Part shown: positions 1 through 5,931 of the stretch, one piece after another
Layout: each line of letters opens with the position of its first letter
How positions within the stretch are numbered: the first letter of the stretch is position 1
NCBI GenBank assembly: GCA_903847495.1
Contig: CAINDT010000060.1
Span: 1 to 7,529 of the forward strand
Reading direction: 5' to 3'
Source of the DNA: an uncultured Actinomycetes bacterium
GTDB taxonomy: Bacteria; Actinomycetota; Thermoleophilia; Gaiellales; F1-60-MAGs149
DNA length: 7,529 bases
Made by a program: the position numbers and the translations under genes
Notes under the pieces: model-generated
The model's database searches: none
What the model saw: only the letters and a program-made list of their open reading frames with translations
Told to the model about the DNA's origin: nothing

Positions 1-245
1 AGCGCGACGCCGGTGACGGCCGTGGCGCGCGGCCCGTAACGCGCGGCGAATCGGTAGGCCGGATAGGCGCCGAACCAGTAGCCGATGGCGTATCCGGCGA
101 CGAGCAGGCCGGCCTGCTCCTGCTTGAACCCCAGCTCGTTGTCGAGCGTGGTGAGCATCGGTGCCAGTGCCGTGTAGAACAGCGATTCGGACATCGCGCC
201 GAGGGCGCAGATTAGGATGGCCAGCCGCAGGTTCGTAATCCGCAT
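1..245 (-). CDS. MFS transporter, N-terminal fragment (runs off window start)
   Basis: Reading the minus strand from the ATG at 245 gives 81 uninterrupted codons that continue beyond base 1. The protein begins MRITNLRLAILICALGAMSE. Residues about 6-27 form a first hydrophobic segment and residues about 46-66 a second, containing AGLLVAGYAIGYWFGAYPAY. That segment is followed by RFAARYGPR, which sits where major facilitator transporters carry the loop 2-3 motif (GxLaDRxGrR). The usual aspartate of that motif is alanine here. This layout matches the first two helices of a 12-helix inner-membrane MFS permease. The substrate cannot be told from 81 residues. The gene is divergent from the GST-type reductase, 37 bp apart. 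The start is supported by a TACGAT -10 box nine bases upstream and by the lack of a better start. The ORF was too incomplete to be called automatically but is a convincing gene. Confidence 0.8.
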   Translation of the reverse strand, partial: MRITNLRLAILICALGAMSESLFYTALAPMLTTLDNELGFKQEQAGLLVAGYAIGYWFGAYPAYRFAARYGPRATAVTGVA

Positions 246-254
246 AGCGTCGGC

Positions 255-260
255 ATCGTA
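255..260 (-). promoter_or_regulatory. Predicted -10 box of the MFS gene (TACGAT)
   Basis: On the minus strand TACGAT (260 down to 255) fits the actinobacterial TANNNT consensus. It is followed by nine bases and then the ATG at 245, so transcription would start about three bases before the start codon. There is no Shine-Dalgarno, which fits near-leaderless translation. The -35 position (about 278-283) overlaps the start codon of the divergent gene and shows only a weak match. Confidence 0.5.
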
Positions 261-270
261 CTCGCCGCGC

Positions 271-276
271 TACGGT
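271..276 (+). promoter_or_regulatory. Predicted leaderless -10 box of the GST-type reductase (TACGGT)
   Basis: TACGGT is followed by exactly six bases and then the ATG at 283. This is the geometry expected when the transcript begins at the A of the start codon. The six-base gap cannot hold a ribosome binding site. The box supports choosing the ATG at 283 over the in-frame upstream start at 217. Confidence 0.55.
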
Positions 277-282
277 GGTTCC

Positions 283-1233
283 ATGAGCAGCATCCCGGCC
301 CAATTTCCCCGCGAGACCGATCGCGCCGGCCGCTTCGTCCGCCAGGAGAGCCGCTTCCTCGACCACGTCTGCCCCCACGGCACGACCAACTACCCAGCCG
401 AGTCGGGACGCTACGTGCTCTACGTCTCGTACGCCTGTCCGTGGGCGCACCGCGCGATCATCGTGCGGCGCCTCAAGCGCCTCGAGGACGTCGTGCCGAT
501 GGTCGTTGTCAATCCGTATCGTGACGAGCGCGGCTGGGGCTTCGGCGATCCGGTGGGCTCGGAGACCGAGCCGTACGAGGGCTTCCGCTTCCTGTCCGAG
601 GCCTACGCGATTGCGGATCCAACGTACGACGGGCGCGTGACCGTGCCGACGATGTGGGACCGCGAGACGCGGACCATCGTCTGCAACGAGTCGGCACTCG
701 TGATGCGGATGCTCGACAAGGCCTTCGACGCGTTCACCGACGTACGCCTGGACCTCCGGCCCGAGGCCCTGATCGAGGAGATGGATGTCCTCGAGGAGCG
801 CATCTACAACGCGGTCAACAACGGCGTGTACCGCAGCGGCTTCGCCTCGACGCAGGAGGCCTACGACGAGGCCGTCGCCGAGTTGTTCGCCATGCTCGAC
901 GAGCTCGATGAGCGCCTCGCCACGCGGCGCTACCTGATGGGATCGGCGATCACCGAGGCCGACTGGCGCCTCTTCACGACGCTCGCGCGCTTCGACCCCG
1001 TCTACGTGGGGCACTTCAAGACCAACATCCGCCGCATCGGCGACTACCCGAACCTCGGACCGTACTTCCGCGATCTGTACCAGCAGCCCGACATCGCCGA
1101 GACCGTGCGCCTCGATCACATCAAGATCCACTACTACACGACGCATCTGCAGCTGAATCCGACGGGCATCATCCCCGCTGGTCCAGCGATTGACTGGGAT
1201 GTGCCGCACGGTCGCGAGGCGCTCGGCGCGTAG
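283..1233 (+). CDS. Glutathionyl-hydroquinone reductase family protein (Xi-class GST, ECM4/YqjG-like)
   Basis: This 316-residue cytoplasmic protein belongs to the Xi-class glutathione transferases. Family members reductively remove glutathione from S-glutathionyl-hydroquinones using a catalytic cysteine. The N-terminal thioredoxin-like half has YVSYACPWAHR with the expected nucleophile Cys52, then NPYRDERGWGF, VPTMWDRET (121-129) and NES (135-137), the thiol-binding cis-Pro/ESxx region. The helical C-terminal half has NNGVYRSGFASTQEAY (179-194), TEADWRLFTTLARFD (224-238), YVGHFKTN (241-248) and HYYTTHLQLNPTG (283-295). All are family signatures, and the length is normal. The start at 283 is preferred because it gives the normal N-terminus and follows a leaderless -10 box; the ATG-like start at 217 would overlap the divergent MFS gene. 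Family membership is near certain. The natural thiol cofactor is open, since most actinobacteria make mycothiol rather than glutathione. Confidence 0.93.
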   Translation: MSSIPAQFPRETDRAGRFVRQESRFLDHVCPHGTTNYPAESGRYVLYVSYACPWAHRAIIVRRLKRLEDVVPMVVVNPYRDERGWGFGDPVGSETEPYEGFRFLSEAYAIADPTYDGRVTVPTMWDRETRTIVCNESALVMRMLDKAFDAFTDVRLDLRPEALIEEMDVLEERIYNAVNNGVYRSGFASTQEAYDEAVAELFAMLDELDERLATRRYLMGSAITEADWRLFTTLARFDPVYVGHFKTNIRRIGDYPNLGPYFRDLYQQPDIAETVRLDHIKIHYYTTHLQLNPTGIIPAGPAIDWDVPHGREALGA

Positions 1234-1260
1234 CGCTCGCCGCGGTAGGTCCGGAAATGA

Positions 1261-1286
1261 GAAAGCCCCGCCGGAGCGGGGCTTTC
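1261..1286. terminator. Symmetric hairpin, bidirectional terminator
   Basis: Two perfect 10-bp arms, GAAAGCCCCG (1261-1270) and CGGGGCTTTC (1277-1286), flank the loop CCGGAG. The GC-rich stem base-paired to an A-run on one side gives a short T-run after the stem on either strand. It lies between the reductase stop (1233) and the 3' end of the convergent tRNA-Gly (1292), so it can end transcription from both sides. The U tract is only three bases, so efficiency is uncertain. Confidence 0.8.
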
Positions 1287-1291
1287 GCGAG

Positions 1292-1365
1292 AGCGGATGA
1301 TGGGGCTCGAACCCACGACCTTCGCCATGGCAAGGCGACGCTCTAGCCAACTGAGCTACATCCGC
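1292..1365 (-). tRNA. tRNA-Gly (anticodon GCC)
   Basis: The minus strand folds into a full cloverleaf. The acceptor stem GCGGATG/CATCCGC is perfect over seven pairs. The D-arm has GCTC/GAGC closing AGTTGGCTA. The anticodon stem TCGCC/GGCGA closes the seven-base loop TTGCCAT, giving anticodon GCC (complement of 1329-1331), which reads GGC and GGU. The T-arm is GTGGG-TTCGAGC-CCCAT with one G-U pair. The discriminator base is U (complement of A1292), as expected for bacterial glycine tRNA. CCA is not encoded and must be added by the nucleotidyltransferase. Confidence 0.96.
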
Positions 1366-1375
1366 GTGGAACGGG

Positions 1376-1381
1376 AGTATA
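1376..1381 (-). promoter_or_regulatory. Predicted -10 box of the tRNA-Gly gene (TATACT)
   Basis: TATACT on the minus strand differs from the TATAAT consensus at one position and ends ten bases before the mature tRNA 5' end. Transcription would start about four bases upstream of the mature end, leaving a short leader for RNase P. No clear -35 box is visible at 17-18 bp spacing. Confidence 0.55.
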
Positions 1382-1434
1382 GCCAGAGGCTGCTTTTGGA
1401 CGCGACGATCTGTCGCGCGTTCGGATGCGCACGG

Positions 1435-1440
1435 TAGGCT
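1435..1440 (+). promoter_or_regulatory. Possible -10 box of the hutUF operon (TAGGCT)
   Basis: TAGGCT fits TANNNT and lies about 50 bases before the hutU ATG. A start near 1447 would give a leader of roughly 44 bases that carries a hairpin and then the ribosome binding site. No convincing -35 box is seen, so this is a tentative assignment. Confidence 0.35.
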
Positions 1441-1448
1441 GCTCTCAT

Positions 1449-1469
1449 ACGGGCAGATGTCTGTCCCGT
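1449..1469 (+). promoter_or_regulatory. Leader hairpin / dyad upstream of hutU
   Basis: ACGGGCAG (1449-1456) can pair with CTG (1461-1463) and CCCGT (1465-1469), leaving a single bulged T at 1464 and the loop ATGT. This makes an eight-pair stem just after the predicted transcription start and ten bases before the ribosome binding site. The same bases also contain the near-palindrome CAGATGTCTG, so it could be a protein operator rather than an RNA structure. Either role would suit control of a catabolic operon; neither is proven. Confidence 0.35.
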
Positions 1470-1478
1470 CTACCGCCT

Positions 1479-1485
1479 GAAGGAG
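1479..1485 (+). promoter_or_regulatory. Ribosome binding site of hutU (GAAGGAG)
   Basis: GAAGGAG ends five bases before the ATG at 1491. It fixes that start rather than the in-frame start at 1425. It is the only clear Shine-Dalgarno in the window, in contrast to the leaderless-type starts elsewhere. Confidence 0.8.
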
Positions 1486-1490
1486 TCGGC

Positions 1491-3152
1491 ATGTCGGAAG
1501 CACCCCCGGTCGTACGCGCACCGCGCGGCACGGAGCTCACCTGCAAGGGATGGCTGCAGGAGGCCGCCCTTCGCATGCTGATGAACAACCTCGACCCCGA
1601 TGTCGCCGAGGCGCCGGAGAAGCTGGTCGTCTACGGCGGTACCGGCAAGGCCGCGCGCTCCTGGGAGGATTTCCACAAGATCGTCGCGACGCTCAAGCGC
1701 CTTGGGGATGAGGAGACGATGCTGGTGCAGTCAGGCCGCGTCGTCGGAGTCTTCCCGACGCACCGCTTGGCGCCGCGCGTGCTGCTCGCGAACTCGCTGC
1801 TCGTGCCCGAGTGGGGCACGTGGGAGGAGTTTCGGCGACTGGAGGCGATGGGGCTGACGATGTACGGCCAGATGACGGCCGGCTCGTGGATCTACATCGG
1901 CTCGCAGGGCATCGTGCAGGGCACGTACGAGACGTTCGCCGCGATTGCGGAGCAGCGCTTCGGCGGCTCGCTCAAGGGTCGCATCGTGCTGACCGCTGGC
2001 CTCGGCGGCATGGGTGGCGCGCAGCCGTTGGCCGTCACGCTCAACGGCGGCGTGGCGCTCTGCGTCGAGATCGATGCCGACCACATCGACCGCCGCATCC
2101 GCGAGCGCTACTGCGATGAGCGCTACGACGATATCGACGAGGCGATCGCCCGCGTCGAGGAGGCGCGTGCCAACGGTGAGGCCGTCTCGATCGGCCTGCT
2201 CGGCAATGCCGCCGAGGTGCTGCCGGCGCTGCTCGAGCGCAACTTCCTGCCCGACATCGTGACCGACCAGACGTCGGCGCACGATCCGCTCGTCGGGTAC
2301 ATCCCCGTGGGCTTCAGCGTCGAGGGTGCCGAGGATCTGCGCGAGGTGCACCCCGATAAGTACATCGACCTGGCGCGCCAGTCGATCGTCCGCCACGTGC
2401 AGGCGATGATCGAATTCAAGGCGCGTGGCGCCGAGGTGTTCGACTACGGCAACGCGTTGCGCACCGAGGCTCGCAACGGCGGCCTCGCCAACGCGTTCGA
2501 CTACCCCGGGTTCGTCGAGGCGTACGTACGACCCCTGTTCTGCCGCGGTATCGGCCCGTTCCGCTGGGCCGCGCTGTCCGGCGATCCGAACGACATCGCC
2601 GTCACCGACAACGCGATGCGCGAGTTGTTCCCCGACAACGAGCGCCTGCAGCGCTGGCTTGATGGTGCGCAGGAGAAGATCGCCTTCCAGGGCCTGCCGG
2701 CGCGGATCTGCTGGATCGGCCATGGTGACCGTCATCGTGCCGGGCTGCGGTTCAACGAGCTCGTCGCCTCGGGCGACGTCTCCGCACCGCTCGTGATCGG
2801 CCGTGATCACCTCGATTCCGGCTCCGTCGCCTCGCCGTATCGCGAGACGGAGGGGATGATGGACGGCTCCGACGCGATCGCCGACTGGCCGGTCCTCAAC
2901 GCCATGCTCAATGTCGCCTCGGGTGCCGCCTGGGTGGCGCTGCACCACGGCGGCGGCGTCGGTATCGGCCGCTCGATCCACTCGGGTGCGCAGGTTGTCG
3001 CCGACGGTACGGAGGAGGGGGCGTTCCGCGTGGAGCGCGTCCTCTGGAATGACCCCGGCACGGGCGTCATGCGCCATGCCCATGCCGGCTACGACATCGC
3101 CAAGCAGGCCGCCAAGAGCGGTGGCCTCGACCTCCCGGGGATCACGACATGA
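1491..3152 (+). CDS. hutU: Urocanate hydratase (urocanase)
   Basis: HutU is the second enzyme of histidine degradation. In the cytoplasm it hydrates urocanate to 4-imidazolone-5-propionate using tightly bound NAD+ as an electrophile. The 553 residues match the usual 550-560 and are collinear with known urocanases. Landmarks are RGTELTCKGW (12-21), VVYGGTGKAARSW (46-58), MYGQMTAGSWIYIGSQG (124-140), the NAD-binding turn GLGGMGGAQP (170-179), VTDQTSAHDPLVGY (257-270), FCRGIGPFRWAALSGDP (350-366), the conserved ICWIG cysteine (Cys407), GRDHLDSGSVASP (437-449) and HHGGGVGIGRSIHSG (485-499). One oddity is RHAHAGYD near residue 528, where relatives have RHADAGY. The start at 1491 is set by GAAGGAG five bases upstream and by homology at the N-terminus. 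The gene overlaps hutF by four bases (ATGA), showing one operon with coupled translation. Confidence 0.97.
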   Translation: MSEAPPVVRAPRGTELTCKGWLQEAALRMLMNNLDPDVAEAPEKLVVYGGTGKAARSWEDFHKIVATLKRLGDEETMLVQSGRVVGVFPTHRLAPRVLLANSLLVPEWGTWEEFRRLEAMGLTMYGQMTAGSWIYIGSQGIVQGTYETFAAIAEQRFGGSLKGRIVLTAGLGGMGGAQPLAVTLNGGVALCVEIDADHIDRRIRERYCDERYDDIDEAIARVEEARANGEAVSIGLLGNAAEVLPALLERNFLPDIVTDQTSAHDPLVGYIPVGFSVEGAEDLREVHPDKYIDLARQSIVRHVQAMIEFKARGAEVFDYGNALRTEARNGGLANAFDYPGFVEAYVRPLFCRGIGPFRWAALSGDPNDIAVTDNAMRELFPDNERLQRWLDGAQEKIAFQGLPARICWIGHGDRHRAGLRFNELVASGDVSAPLVIGRDHLDSGSVASPYRETEGMMDGSDAIADWPVLNAMLNVASGAAWVALHHGGGVGIGRSIHSGAQVVADGTEEGAFRVERVLWNDPGTGVMRHAHAGYDIAKQAAKSGGLDLPGITT

Positions 3153-4444
3153 CCTGGCTTCTACCCGACCTCGTGCTCGACGCCGATGGCGTCCGTCGCG
3201 ACCTCGCCGTGCAGGTGGAGGATGGTGTGATCAGCGCCGTCGTCCCGGCCCTCGAGGCCCCAGCCGACGCGCTGCGCCTCACGCGCTCTGCACTGCTGCC
3301 CGGCTTCGTCAACGCGCACTCGCATGCCTTCCAGCGCGATCTGCGCGGGGCAGTCGAGCGCATCGACCCGGCCAATCCCGACGATGACTTCTGGACCTGG
3401 CGCGACGAGATGTACGCCCAGGCCGGCAGCATGACGCCGGAGAAGATCCACGACGTGGCGCGCCGCTGCTACCGCCAGATGCGCGCCAGCGGCGCCACCA
3501 GCGTGGGCGAGTTCCACTACGTCCACCATCAGCCGGACGGCACGTACTACGACAACCCGAATGCGCTGTCGGAGGCCGTCTGCGAGGCAGCGGAGGCCGA
3601 GGGACTGCGCATCGTCATGCTGCTCGTGGCGTACGAGCGCGGTGGCAAGGACATCCCGCCGACGCCGGGCCAGCGCCGCTTCTGCGATCCGACGGTCGAG
3701 GCCTATCTCGAGCGTCTCGAGGCGATGCGCGTGTGGGCAGACGATCGCCCGCTCGTCACGGTCGGCGCGGCGCCGCACTCGATGCGGGCCGTCTCGCCCG
3801 AGTGGCTCGCCGCGATCAGCGACTACACGCGCCAGCACGGTATGCCGCTGCATATCCACGCCGATGAGCAGCCCCGCGAGATCCGCGAGTCGCTCGAGTG
3901 GTACGACCTGCGTCCCGTCCAGGTGATCGACAAGGCCGGCGCCCTCGATCACCGCACCGTGATCGTTCACGGCACGCACTGCGATGACGTCGAGCTCGAC
4001 CTGCTGGCCGAGCGCAAGGCCGGCGTCTGCGTCTGCCCGACAACCGAGGCCAACCTCGGTGACGGCTACGCACCGGTCAGACGCATGTTCGAACGCGGCA
4101 TCTCCGTCTCGCTCGGTTCCGACTCGAACACGATCCTCGATCCGATCGTCGAGGCGCGCGAGCTCGAGGCGATGGCGCGGCGCACTGCCGGCCAGCGCAA
4201 CGTGCTGGTCCGGCAGGGCGATCCCGGCCCGGCCGGCTACCTACTCGAGGCCTCGTGGGACGCCGGCGCCCGCGCGCTCGGTCTGCCGATGCCCCGCATC
4301 GCGGTGGGCGCACCCGCCGACCTGATCGCGCTCGATCTCGATAACGACGAGATCCTCGGGGTGGCCGACGAGCATCTGGCCGCCGCGATCATGCTGGCAG
4401 GCTCCTGCCGACTCGTCACGCGCACCTGGGTCAACGGCGTCTGA
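3149..4444 (+). CDS. hutF: Formimidoylglutamate deiminase
   Basis: HutF hydrolyses N-formimino-L-glutamate to N-formyl-L-glutamate and ammonia, the step that marks the HutF branch of histidine catabolism. The 431-residue protein is a metal-dependent amidohydrolase (TIM barrel with an N- and C-terminal beta sandwich). The first metal-ligand pair is in GFVNAHSHAFQRDLRG (His57, His59). LHIHADEQPREI supplies ligand His237 and catalytic Glu240, VHGTH supplies His274, and SLGSDSN supplies Asp325. HutF-specific stretches are DDFWTWRDEMYA (79-90) and GEFHYVHHQPDG (120-131), which separate it from guanine or TRZ/ATZ-type deaminases. The spacing of the ligands matches what I recall for Pseudomonas HutF with a constant offset of five. 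The start ATG sits inside the hutU stop (ATGA), so translation is probably coupled. The stop lies within the outer arm of the downstream palindrome. Confidence 0.95.
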   Translation: MTWLLPDLVLDADGVRRDLAVQVEDGVISAVVPALEAPADALRLTRSALLPGFVNAHSHAFQRDLRGAVERIDPANPDDDFWTWRDEMYAQAGSMTPEKIHDVARRCYRQMRASGATSVGEFHYVHHQPDGTYYDNPNALSEAVCEAAEAEGLRIVMLLVAYERGGKDIPPTPGQRRFCDPTVEAYLERLEAMRVWADDRPLVTVGAAPHSMRAVSPEWLAAISDYTRQHGMPLHIHADEQPREIRESLEWYDLRPVQVIDKAGALDHRTVIVHGTHCDDVELDLLAERKAGVCVCPTTEANLGDGYAPVRRMFERGISVSLGSDSNTILDPIVEARELEAMARRTAGQRNVLVRQGDPGPAGYLLEASWDAGARALGLPMPRIAVGAPADLIALDLDNDEILGVADEHLAAAIMLAGSCRLVTRTWVNGV

Positions 4445-4493
4445 GGCTCCGGTTCGGAATGGGGTCTGACCCCATTCCGAACCAGAACCTCAG
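4441..4493. terminator. Nested palindrome, bidirectional terminator between hutF and the FAD oxidoreductase
   Basis: The core (4451-4483) has two perfect 16-base arms around one central base: the left arm is GGTTCGGAATGGGGTC and the right arm is its exact reverse complement. As RNA it would fold with a 15-pair stem and a three-base loop. An outer stem CTGAGG (4441-4446) / CCTCAG (4488-4493) extends it past a 4 x 4 internal loop. The outer arms contain the stop codons of both convergent genes (TGA at 4442-4444 and TGA on the minus strand at 4492-4490). There is no T tract. It may end transcription in both directions, or be a dispersed palindromic repeat that settled at the junction. Confidence 0.75.
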
Positions 4494-5911
4494 TGCCCGG
4501 TCAGCCAGTCGACGAACGTGCCGGCGCGGGACGTCTTGGTGCCCGTCTCCTCCTGCGCCTCGGCGATGCGGAGGAGCTTCAACGAGCCGTTCGCGGCGAT
4601 CCAGCGGGCCGGCTCCGGCTCCCACTTGCGGGAGAGGTGGTTAACCCACGGCAGCGTCGTGATGTCGGTGTCGCGCTGCAGAATCAAGTCGGCGAGCGTG
4701 CGGCCGGCGAGGTTGGTGACGGCGACGCCGTCGCCGACGTAGCCGCCGGCCCACCCGATGCCCGTGCGTCGGTCGAGGCCGACGGACGACTGGAAGTCGC
4801 GTGGGATGCCGAGCACGCCGCCCCAGGTGTGGGTGATCCTCGCGTCGGCAGCGGCGGGGAAGAGCTTGGCGATCACGCCCTGCAGGCGCTCATGCACGGG
4901 TAGGTCGTGGAAGCGCGTCTCGAGGCGGCTGCCGAAGATGTACGGGTGCCCGCGCCCGCCGAGCGCGATGCGATCGTCGGCGGTCCGCTGCGAGTAGATG
5001 AACAGGCGCCGGCCGTCGGACAGGACCTCGCGACCATCCCAGCCGATCTCGTCCCAGACCGATTGGGGCAGCGGCTCGGTGGCGACCATGCAGGACGCGA
5101 AGGGCATCAGCCGGCGCTTCTCCCCCTTCAGTTCGGGCGTGAAGCCCTCCGTGGCGCGAATCACGATCTCGGCGTGGACGGTGCCGCGGTCGGTGAGGAC
5201 GCGCCCCTGCTCGATACGGGTGACGGTGGTTCCCTCGTAGATACCGACGCCACGGCGCTCAACGACGTCGGCAAGACCCCGCGCCAGCCGGGCGGGGTGG
5301 ATGCGCGCGGCGTGGGGGCAGAAGACGGTGCCGAGGGCGCCGGGGACGGCCGTGCGCTGGCGGGTCTCCTCGGCGGAGAGCAGACGGTAGTCCGCATCGG
5401 TGTGGCCGAAGGCATGGTGCGCCTCCACGGCATGCTGCGCATGCTGCAGGCCGACCTGGGTCATGGCCAGCGTGGACCAGCCGCCCTTGTGAAAGTGGGC
5501 GTCGATACCCTCCTTCTCGAGCGCCGCGCCGATCACATCGACGGTCTCGAAGCAGGTTCGCTCGTAGCGCATGACGGCGTCGTGGCCGTGGTCCTTGACG
5601 AAGCGCGCACGGCTGCCGGGAAGGCCGCCGTAGCACCAGCCGCCGTTGCGACCCGACGCGCCGAATCCGGCGATGTCACGCTCGATGATGACGATGCGCA
5701 GCGATGGATCGAGCTCGGTCAGGTAGTACGCGGTCCAGAGGCCGGTAAAACCCGCGCCGACGATTGCGATGTCCGCTTGGGTGTCACCGGGGAGCGGTGC
5801 GCGCTGTGTGAGCGCTCCGGGCGCGGAGTCGTGCCAGAAGCTCGTCGCGCGATAGCGCGCATCCTCTGCAGCGGAGGTGGTGGTGGTTCCGGTGGTCTCG
5901 GTCGTCGCCAT
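4490..5911 (-). CDS. FAD-dependent amine/amino-acid oxidoreductase (DAO fold, PuuB-like)
   Basis: This 473-residue flavoprotein is of the D-amino-acid-oxidase (DAO) superfamily, which oxidises C-N bonds of amines or amino acids. The dinucleotide-binding motif is ADIAIVGAGFTGLWTAYYL (46-64, GxGxxG at Gly52-Gly57), with Glu77 at the end of the second beta strand to hold the adenosine ribose. FGASGRNGGW (83-92) is the loop seen in the gamma-glutamylputrescine oxidase (PuuB) subgroup. Near the C-terminus, GWAGGYVGDGVAVTNLAGRTLADLI is the second FAD-contact region. The first 20 or so residues are Thr-rich and look disordered. The start follows a leaderless -10 box (TACACT, six-base gap). The gene converges on hutF across 45 bp and lies 20 bp downstream of the LuxR gene. 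The family is clear. The substrate is unknown; PuuB-like activity is one option, and there are no polyamine genes in the window to support it. Confidence 0.88.
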   Translation of the reverse strand: MATTETTGTTTTSAAEDARYRATSFWHDSAPGALTQRAPLPGDTQADIAIVGAGFTGLWTAYYLTELDPSLRIVIIERDIAGFGASGRNGGWCYGGLPGSRARFVKDHGHDAVMRYERTCFETVDVIGAALEKEGIDAHFHKGGWSTLAMTQVGLQHAQHAVEAHHAFGHTDADYRLLSAEETRQRTAVPGALGTVFCPHAARIHPARLARGLADVVERRGVGIYEGTTVTRIEQGRVLTDRGTVHAEIVIRATEGFTPELKGEKRRLMPFASCMVATEPLPQSVWDEIGWDGREVLSDGRRLFIYSQRTADDRIALGGRGHPYIFGSRLETRFHDLPVHERLQGVIAKLFPAAADARITHTWGGVLGIPRDFQSSVGLDRRTGIGWAGGYVGDGVAVTNLAGRTLADLILQRDTDITTLPWVNHLSRKWEPEPARWIAANGSLKLLRIAEAQEETGTKTSRAGTFVDWLTGH

Positions 5912-5917
5912 GCGGCG

Positions 5918-5923
5918 AGTGTA
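5918..5923 (-). promoter_or_regulatory. Predicted leaderless -10 box of the FAD oxidoreductase (TACACT)
   Basis: On the minus strand TACACT is followed by exactly six bases and then the ATG at 5911, the same spacing as at the GST-type reductase. It sits in the 20-bp gap after the luxR stop, so the oxidase can be transcribed on its own even though it looks like part of an operon. Confidence 0.55.
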
Positions 5924-5931
5924 CCGGTGCG

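Noticed and set aside
217..282. Earlier in-frame start for the GST-type reductase
   Set aside because: It would overlap the divergent MFS gene and contain the predicted promoter, and relatives begin near the ATG at 283.
1292..1365. tRNA-Gly as a recombinase attachment site, given the Xer-type gene in the window
   Set aside because: No second copy of the tRNA 3' end and no phage or integrative-element genes are seen; the recombinase tail looks like housekeeping XerC/D and lies about 6 kb away.
1425..1490. Earlier in-frame start for hutU
   Set aside because: The added residues do not match urocanases, no ribosome site precedes it, and GAAGGAG clearly serves the ATG at 1491.
1731..3083. Long open frame of 450 codons on the minus strand opposite hutU
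   Set aside because: It is the antisense shadow of a high-GC gene: the product is rich in Arg, Ala, Asp and Val without domains, while the plus strand is a full urocanase.
3161..3979. 272-codon minus-strand frame opposite hutF
   Set aside because: It has no recognisable motif and lies wholly over a clear amidohydrolase; codon bias explains the open frame.
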